Shown: in pieces, positions 59,084-64,000 of the stretch
Numbering within the stretch: position 1 is the stretch's first letter
Layout: each line of letters starts with the position of its first letter
Notes under the pieces: generated by a model
Database searches by the model: none
What the model saw: only the letters and a program-made list of their open reading frames with translations
What the model was told of the DNA's origin: nothing
From: Formosa sediminum
GTDB taxonomy: Bacteria > Bacteroidota > Bacteroidia > Flavobacteriales > Flavobacteriaceae
Length of the DNA: 64,000 bases
Assembly: GCF_007197735.1 (NCBI RefSeq)
Contig: NZ_CP041637.1
Coordinates: forward strand, 2,637,001-2,701,000
Direction of reading: 5' to 3'
Program-made: the position numbers and the translations under genes

Positions 59084-60160
59084 TTAATGTTCGCCGTAAC
59101 CTACATCATCCATTTTACCACTAAATACTTTATATTGAATAAACATATACGCAGCTACTAAAACCACAGCAATAGCAAACCAATATATTCCAATGTTTAA
59201 TCCATATTCATGAGCTGCAACATTATACAAAGTTAAATCAGGATTGATGTTGTTTGTTGATGGTAAAACTTTTGGAAAAATAGAAGCCACTGTAGACGTT
59301 AATCCGCCTAATAGAAATAAAGACGAAAATAAAAACCCGATACCATGTTTTTTAAATGACTTGACTTTAAAAGTACCAAATAAACCAGTAAGCATTATTA
59401 AAGGAAAAATCCATAGCATAGGTGTTTTTATAAAATTATGAAACGGATTAGGCTCAATAATATGCCAAATGGTTACAGAAATAATGACTAAAGCTACCAG
59501 AGCAATATTCAAATTAAAGACTACTGTTTTAAGTTTTTCGTTTAAATCGGAGTTGGTTTTATAGATAATCCAATTCGCACCATGAATGGTTAATGCAACC
59601 ACACTAATAATTCCTAATAATAAAGTAAACCAATCTATAACACCGAGTTCTTCGGAATGCGGACTAAAACTAGGGTTCCATAGGGGCAGAAAGAAATAAT
59701 GTGCTTCGTGAGTCGAAACTCCGTCTACAACACCACCTAAATTTACACCACGGACCACATTTCCTAATGCCACGCCAAAAAATAATGCTAATAATAAACT
59801 AGAAATCCCGAAAGCTTTATCCCATACTGCTTCCCACATTTTATTGTGTACTTGGCCTCTTAACTCTAAACCAATGGCTCTAAAAATAAGCAACCATAAA
59901 ATCATCATTAATGGTAAATAAAAGCCGCTAAAGGAAGAGGCATATAGCGTAGGAAATGCAAAAAATAAAACACCTCCAGAAGCGATAAGCCACACTTCAT
60001 TAGCATCCCAAAACGGACCAATAGCATTAGTGATGGCTTTTTTGTCTTGTTCAGTTTTCGAAAAAAATAAGTGCACTATACCAGCTCCAAAATCGTAACC
60101 ATCTAAAATTACATATACGGCCAACATTGTCATTAATACGATATACCAAAATAATTCCAT
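59084..60160 (-). CDS. cydB: Cytochrome bd ubiquinol oxidase subunit II
   Basis: This 358-residue membrane protein has about eight spans. Family motifs are AVYVILDGYDFGAGIVHLFF (about 14-33), AIGPFWDANEVWLIASGGVL (about 46-65) and LIFRAIGLELRGQV. It forms the heterodimer with CydA, which reduces oxygen to water with high affinity, using quinol. It starts 3 bases after cydA's stop, so both are one transcript. Confidence 0.95.
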   Translation of the reverse strand: MELFWYIVLMTMLAVYVILDGYDFGAGIVHLFFSKTEQDKKAITNAIGPFWDANEVWLIASGGVLFFAFPTLYASSFSGFYLPLMMILWLLIFRAIGLELRGQVHNKMWEAVWDKAFGISSLLLALFFGVALGNVVRGVNLGGVVDGVSTHEAHYFFLPLWNPSFSPHSEELGVIDWFTLLLGIISVVALTIHGANWIIYKTNSDLNEKLKTVVFNLNIALVALVIISVTIWHIIEPNPFHNFIKTPMLWIFPLIMLTGLFGTFKVKSFKKHGIGFLFSSLFLLGGLTSTVASIFPKVLPSTNNINPDLTLYNVAAHEYGLNIGIYWFAIAVVLVAAYMFIQYKVFSGKMDDVGYGEH

Positions 60161-60163
60161 AAT

Positions 60164-61498
60164 TTAAGCGTGTTTTTCTAGTTCTGGTCCTTTATTAATT
60201 ATTTTTCCGGCTAACATTAAAAATAATAAACCGAGGAGTAAATATAATCCAATAAAACCAAGTAATGTAAATAACGTATTTCCTGAAGATACAGTTGGAG
60301 AAGCACCTTCTGAAGTACGTAACAAGTTATACACTAACCAAGGTTGTCTACCAAGTTCTGCAGTATACCAACCTGTAGTATTTGCGATATATGGAAAGGG
60401 TAACATAAATACAATGGCCCATAAAATCCACTTTGTGGTATATAATTTTTTTCTGAATAATTGTAGGGTAGCCAAAAGCATTAAACCTATAAAAATGGTT
60501 CCTAAGCCAACCATAATGTGATAAGCATAATATAATCCTGGAATATTTGTTGGATACACATCAGGATCAAACTGATCTAACCCCTTAATTTCGGCATTCC
60601 AATCTTGATAAGTTAGGAAGCTTAATATATTTGGAACAGCAATTTTATTATCTAATTTTTTTTCGCGTATGTTAGGTTGCCCTATTAGTACAATTTCAGA
60701 ACCGCCATCTTCAGTATGAAATATCCCTTCCATTGCTGCAAAGGTTACAGGCTGATGTTTAACTACATTTTTAGCTGCTAAATCTCCCGTAGGAAAAGCG
60801 ACTAATAGACTAGAAATTAAACCGAAAATAACTCCAGTTTTTACAAAAAGTTTACCAAATTCATGGTGTTTATTATTTAAGATATAAAATGCTCCTATGG
60901 CGGCAACAACAAAGGATGATGTTACCATTGATGCTGCTTGATTGTGTAAGTAAGAGGGTAATAACCAAGGATTAGAAAAGAGTGCTCCAAAATTATTTAA
61001 TACAAATTTTCCGTTTTCTAACACCTCATAGCCAACAGGATATTGCATCCAAGAATGTGTGGCTATAATTAAATATCCGCTTGCCCATGAACCTAAAAAT
61101 ACTAAAAAACCTGTAAGGAAATGTAGTTTATGTCCTAGTAGTTTTTCTCCGAATAAAAAGAGTCCTAAAAATGAAGATTCTAAAAAGAAAGAAAACATAC
61201 CTTCCATAGCTAAAGTCTGACCTATTATACCTCCAGTAAGTTCTGAAAATTTGGCCCAATTGGTTCCAAATTGAAACTCCATAGGAATACCCGTAACCAC
61301 ACCCATAGCAAAATTAAGTGCAAAAATTTTCATCCAAAATTTTGCAGCATCATTATATTTATCAATATGTGTTCTAAGGAATTTCCATTTAAAATAGACA
61401 ATCAATAAAGACAGTCCCATGGTTAATTGCGGAAAAAGGTAGTGGAATGTAATAGTAAATGCGAATTGCATTCTATCATAAAAGAGCATGTCTTCCAT
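60164..61498 (-). CDS. cydA: Cytochrome bd ubiquinol oxidase subunit I
   Basis: This 444-residue membrane protein carries the three haems of the bd oxidase. The N-terminal region DRMQFAFTITFHYLFPQLTM includes H19, the haem b595 ligand position in E. coli CydA. LPSYLHNQAASMVTSSF (about 180) and AELGRQPWLVYNLLRTSEGAS (about 378) are family blocks. At 444 residues it is shorter than E. coli CydA, which fits the short Q-loop type. It is the first gene of the cyd operon; a palindrome near 61587 may be an operator. Confidence 0.95.
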   Translation of the reverse strand: MEDMLFYDRMQFAFTITFHYLFPQLTMGLSLLIVYFKWKFLRTHIDKYNDAAKFWMKIFALNFAMGVVTGIPMEFQFGTNWAKFSELTGGIIGQTLAMEGMFSFFLESSFLGLFLFGEKLLGHKLHFLTGFLVFLGSWASGYLIIATHSWMQYPVGYEVLENGKFVLNNFGALFSNPWLLPSYLHNQAASMVTSSFVVAAIGAFYILNNKHHEFGKLFVKTGVIFGLISSLLVAFPTGDLAAKNVVKHQPVTFAAMEGIFHTEDGGSEIVLIGQPNIREKKLDNKIAVPNILSFLTYQDWNAEIKGLDQFDPDVYPTNIPGLYYAYHIMVGLGTIFIGLMLLATLQLFRKKLYTTKWILWAIVFMLPFPYIANTTGWYTAELGRQPWLVYNLLRTSEGASPTVSSGNTLFTLLGFIGLYLLLGLLFLMLAGKIINKGPELEKHA

Positions 61499-61586
61499 AT
61501 TCTGAGTTTTAGACTATAAAAATACAAAGCAACAATTAATTAAGAGGTAACTTTTATTACAATATGTATATTCTTTTGCAATTATT

Positions 61587-61600
61587 TGTCACAGTGTGAT
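61587..61600. promoter_or_regulatory. Palindrome TCACA-G-TGTGA upstream of cydA
   Basis: TTTGTCACAGTGTGATTTG contains TCACA (61589-61593) and TGTGA (61595-61599) arranged as an inverted repeat with one central base. It lies about 90 bases upstream of the cydA start. It has the half-site sequence of CRP/FNR-family sites but the reverse order and a much shorter spacer, so an unrelated operator is equally possible. Confidence 0.3.
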
Positions 61601-61646
61601 TTGCATATTAAATTGCATGTGTTTTATAAGTTTGTAGACTTTAAAT

Positions 61647-62252
61647 TTAAAGTTTCGTTCCAACAAAACGGATAACTTTTGCCTCTCCTTGATGAAATTC
61701 ACCTTCGGATAACGTAATTTTTGTCTCTTTTAATATTGAAAATTCTAGGTTAGGGAATTCTGATTTAACTTCTTCTAAGGAAAATAACATAGCATTGTCT
61801 TTTGGTCCGCCAGAGTTATAATTTAATTGTCTTTTAGCAAAGCATTCAAAAATCATAGTTCCGCCAGGTTTTAGTAAATTTATAAGATGTAAATGAGCTT
61901 GTTTTCGTATGGATATAGGAAAATGCGTGTAACATAATCCAATAACATCAAACAGATTTGTATTATTATATTCAAGAATTCCTGTTACTTCATACTCAAT
62001 AGAAACCTTATGTCTTTCAGCTAATAACTCTGCTTTGCGCTTTGCTTGTTCACTAATATCAAATGCTGAAACCTTCCAACCTTGTAAAGTAGCATACACA
62101 GCATTTCGTCCTTCGCCTTCAGCAGGAAGCAGTAATGTTCCTGGTTTTAAGCAGTCTAATTGTGTTTTAAAAAAAGCATTAGGATTTGTACCATATGCAA
62201 AAGTATCTTGACCATAACGGTCGTTCCAAAAGTCTAGAGGTGTTTGCTTCAT
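61647..62252 (-). CDS. Class I SAM-dependent methyltransferase (TehB/TPMT-like)
   Basis: This 201-residue protein has the SAM-binding motifs LLLPAEGEGRNAVYATLQGW (about 40-59) and VSAFDISEQAKRKAE (about 61-75), with the acidic residue in FDIS. The start PLDFWNDRYGQDTFAYGTNP is typical of the tellurite resistance TehB/thiopurine methyltransferase-like group in Bacteroidota. The substrate is unknown. It is 6 bases from the preceding isoprenylcysteine methyltransferase-like gene, so the two genes are co-transcribed. Confidence 0.85.
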   Translation of the reverse strand: MKQTPLDFWNDRYGQDTFAYGTNPNAFFKTQLDCLKPGTLLLPAEGEGRNAVYATLQGWKVSAFDISEQAKRKAELLAERHKVSIEYEVTGILEYNNTNLFDVIGLCYTHFPISIRKQAHLHLINLLKPGGTMIFECFAKRQLNYNSGGPKDNAMLFSLEEVKSEFPNLEFSILKETKITLSEGEFHQGEAKVIRFVGTKL

Positions 62253-62258
62253 AATAAA

Positions 62259-62711
62259 TTAGATGAATCGTCTTGTTTTACGCTTGTAAGCGGCGTATTC
62301 TGGGAACTTTTTTATTAATAATTGCTCTTCGTATTTAGATTTAAAGTAAAATAAAACGAGTAATAGAAAAGCTAACAGTAATTTAAATAGCGAGGTGGTA
62401 TATAGCCCATAACCTATTGTTATTGCTAATATTCCAGTATAAATAGGATGTCTAGACATCTTAAAAGCACCGTTTGTATGCAATGTTGTATTTAGTTTTG
62501 GCGTAGGGAAAGGCGATAATTTTGTGTTTATTTGTAATAATGCAATACCGCTTAAACTAAACCCTAAAAGCATTAATAATATACTAAAATAATATAGCCC
62601 ATTAATTAAATTAAACCGTATTAAGTTAATAGGAAGTATATAAATGAATAGTAGTATAAGCTGAAGGCCGACAAATAGATAATCTTTAAGTAATTTTTGT
62701 TCTGAGTTCAC
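62259..62711 (-). CDS. Isoprenylcysteine carboxyl methyltransferase-like membrane protein
   Basis: This 150-residue membrane protein has four spans and the conserved C-terminal block LHTNGAFKMSRHPIYTGILA (about 80-99), followed by KSKYEEQLLIKKFPEYAAYK (about 123-142). These are the SAM-binding elements of the ICMT/PEMT-like (NnrU-adjacent) family. The methyl acceptor is not known for bacterial members. It sits between the cytochrome c/DUF3365 gene (13 bases) and the methyltransferase gene (6 bases), indicating a single operon. Confidence 0.85.
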   Translation of the reverse strand: MNSEQKLLKDYLFVGLQLILLFIYILPINLIRFNLINGLYYFSILLMLLGFSLSGIALLQINTKLSPFPTPKLNTTLHTNGAFKMSRHPIYTGILAITIGYGLYTTSLFKLLLAFLLLVLFYFKSKYEEQLLIKKFPEYAAYKRKTRRFI

Positions 62712-62724
62712 TGTCTCGTTTTTA

Positions 62725-63717
62725 CTATTTATTAAAAGTCACACTCCAAATACCTCTAACTTCATTTTCTGTATAGCCTATAGCTTTATCGTTAGGATAT
62801 AATTGTTTTATTTTGTGTAAGGTATTTGCTTTTAAAGTTTCATTAGGTTTACCATGACATTGTAAACACATGGTATTGGTAGTTATTGGGTAATAAAATT
62901 TTACTTGATTTTCTTGAGTTATAATTATAGGTTCCGATTGTACATTATTTGTGTTTAATGTTTTAAATATTTTAATGTATTCCAGTTCTTCTGGGCTTAC
63001 CATATTACTCTTATTGCGTGGTTTATCTGTAACTCGTTTTATAGATGCATTATGTTTTGCAGCCATGCTATCTGTTAACGGATAAGCTTTTTCGTTACAA
63101 AAGGATAACGCCTCCAATAATCCTTGTTTTTCAATAGCTTCTATTAGATTTTTACCGAGTACATTTTGTGTGGTTGAAACGTAATTTAAACCCCGAGCTT
63201 TAGGTGTTAAGGTTTGATTATTGCGATAGGATTGTTGCTTTTGCTTCATGCCCATACCTGGTTGTAAGCCTTGTCTGTTTTGTTGCTGATAGTGGTCTTC
63301 AAACCATTCTGGCTGTTCAATATCAAAACGGTACATATAATCTGCAATTTGTGTAATGGTTTCTTCAGGATATACTAGTTTAGGCATTACTCCATAACGT
63401 TGTACGGCACCATACATAAGGGCTTTATCTTTACTAGGTTGATTTGTCCAAGTAAGCATCGCCTGTATAAAATCTTCTTTAGTGGTATTATTGGTTATAT
63501 ATCTTCTTTTAATGGCAACCATTGGTGGACCATTTCTATTGTATTCATCTGCTGTTGGACTGTGGCAGACGTAACAGTTGGTTTCCATTAATTTTTTTCC
63601 AGGATGCTCTGATTGCGATAGGTTTGAACTTGCTAATTCTGTTGTGTTTTTCTTTTTAGAAAAATTACAACCTACTAAAAGCATCGCTAGTAACAGTACT
63701 GTAAAACTGTTTTTCAT
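62725..63717 (-). CDS. Cytochrome c with C-terminal DUF3365 (Tll0287-like) haem domain, lipoprotein
   Basis: This 330-residue lipoprotein (LLVGCNFSK) combines an N-terminal monohaem cytochrome c domain with CYVCH (48-52) and a C-terminal DUF3365 domain that carries CLQCH (284-288) near the end. A methionine/glutamine-rich linker MGMKQKQQSYRNNQ (about 155-168) joins the two. DUF3365 proteins bind a haem c in a Per-Arnt-Sim-like fold and are proposed redox sensors. A perfect 14-base palindrome lies upstream. Together with cydAB nearby, a role in respiratory redox sensing or electron transfer is plausible but unproven. Confidence 0.85.
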   Translation of the reverse strand: MKNSFTVLLLAMLLVGCNFSKKKNTTELASSNLSQSEHPGKKLMETNCYVCHSPTADEYNRNGPPMVAIKRRYITNNTTKEDFIQAMLTWTNQPSKDKALMYGAVQRYGVMPKLVYPEETITQIADYMYRFDIEQPEWFEDHYQQQNRQGLQPGMGMKQKQQSYRNNQTLTPKARGLNYVSTTQNVLGKNLIEAIEKQGLLEALSFCNEKAYPLTDSMAAKHNASIKRVTDKPRNKSNMVSPEELEYIKIFKTLNTNNVQSEPIIITQENQVKFYYPITTNTMCLQCHGKPNETLKANTLHKIKQLYPNDKAIGYTENEVRGIWSVTFNK

Positions 63718-63764
63718 CTTAAAGAGAATTTAGATGAAATTACAATCTATAGTTTAAAAAATCA

Positions 63765-63778
63765 GTAACTTAAGTTAC
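63765..63778 (-). promoter_or_regulatory. Perfect palindrome GTAACTTAAGTTAC upstream of cytochrome gene
   Basis: The 14-base sequence is its own reverse complement and lies 47 bases upstream of the cytochrome/DUF3365 start. With flanking bases it reads AGTAACTTAAGTTACA. The GTAAC-N4-GTTAC layout is the kind seen for CRP/FNR-superfamily sites in Bacteroidetes, suggesting oxygen or NO control, but the regulator is not identified here. Confidence 0.45.
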
Positions 63779-63796
63779 ATTATAAGATAAAATGTG

Positions 63797-64000
63797 CTAT
63801 TTATATGTATTCTGCATTAGGTCTGAAACTGCATCCCAAAGGGCAACTCTTTTTTCTAATGCTTGTTTAGCTACGTGTAATGCTTCATCCCATTTTATAT
63901 CATCTGCTCCACAAAGTTCAGAAACCATTTTTAAAGAAAGCGGACCGTGTTCATCTCCATCTAATTCAATATGGCGTTGCAAATAATACTTGAATTTGCT
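63797..64000 (-). CDS. DUF3050 family protein, 5' part beyond the window
   Basis: The last 67 codons of a protein whose frame stays open to the window edge read [20 protein letters not shown] (from the edge), then [11 protein letters not shown] and [20 protein letters not shown]. This is the conserved C-terminus of the DUF3050 family, a haem-oxygenase-like helical fold of about 250 residues. The histidine of [11 protein letters not shown] and the acidic residues beside it suggest metal binding. The complete gene starts outside the window. Confidence 0.8.
   Translation of the reverse strand, partial: SKFKYYLQRHIELDGDEHGPLSLKMVSELCGADDIKWDEALHVAKQALEKRVALWDAVSDLMQNTYK

Overview
The window looks like a chromosomal segment of a marine-type member of the Flavobacteriaceae (Bacteroidota). 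The evidence is low GC content, T9SS type A sorting domains, lipoproteins with an SCxDDD-type start, weak Shine-Dalgarno sequences, TAnnTTTG-like -7 elements, and families largely confined to this group (Lacal_2735, DUF2452, DUF2805, ArsF/ArsG-type organoarsenical proteins). I see no rRNA, tRNA, CRISPR array, insertion sequence or phage. The first gene (5' end missing) and the last gene (5' end missing, minus strand) run off the window.

Layout. 1-2.8 kb: an electron-transfer pair (FAD/NAD(P) oxidoreductase and NapH/NosR-like Fe-S membrane protein). 2.8-4.5 kb: a Gcr-family membrane protein. 4.7-6.5 kb: a secreted purple-acid-type phosphatase behind a Pho-box-like triple repeat. 6.6-8.1 kb: a minus-strand operon of flavin reductase, DUF2805, DUF2452 and a 53-residue Lacal_2735 protein. 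8.4-9.6 kb: an orphan membrane protein abutting a wrecked tyrosine phosphatase. 9.7-13 kb: a second copy of the Pho-like element, then a TPR protein and a diheme peroxidase. 13-24 kb: mixed genes (S9 peptidase, DUF2975/XRE pair with a 15-bp inverted repeat, an FAD monooxygenase with a DnaJ-type cysteine module, GNAT, two thioredoxin-fold proteins, SHOCT protein) and two pseudogene remnants. 24-32 kb: PepSY-like lipoprotein with a two-component system, an uncharacterised three-gene operon, BI-1, DUF922. 32-40 kb: GH13 and GH65 alpha-glucoside enzymes and envelope lipoproteins.

40-45.5 kb is the most interesting region: a minus-strand cluster encoding a small CNGTC protein, a lipoprotein with two YtkA/FixH-like repeats, a TonB-dependent receptor carrying the CxxxM...HxM residues known from the copper importer OprC, an MbnP-family lipoprotein, and an MbnH/MauG-like diheme lipoprotein. 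I read it as an outer-membrane copper acquisition and handling system that lacks methanobactin biosynthesis genes. A hairpin terminator separates the MbnP and MbnH-like genes.

45.7-50.5 kb: small lipoproteins, glutaminase, a Ca/Na exchanger, and two decayed secreted-protein genes. 50.6-51.6 kb: a VOC protein and a divergent HxlR regulator. 51.6-56.7 kb: an arsenic/organoarsenical locus. The minus strand encodes ArsR, a CPKC thioredoxin-like protein, an OsmC protein, an ArsP/YraQ-type permease, an FmdE-like lipoprotein, ArsF-like and ArsG-like proteins; ArsM is divergent. 56.7-64 kb: an unknown protein, a nucleotide pyrophosphatase/phosphodiesterase, cytochrome bd oxidase (cydAB) with a small membrane partner, two methyltransferase-type genes, a cytochrome c/DUF3365 protein behind a perfect palindrome, and the C-terminus of a DUF3050 protein.
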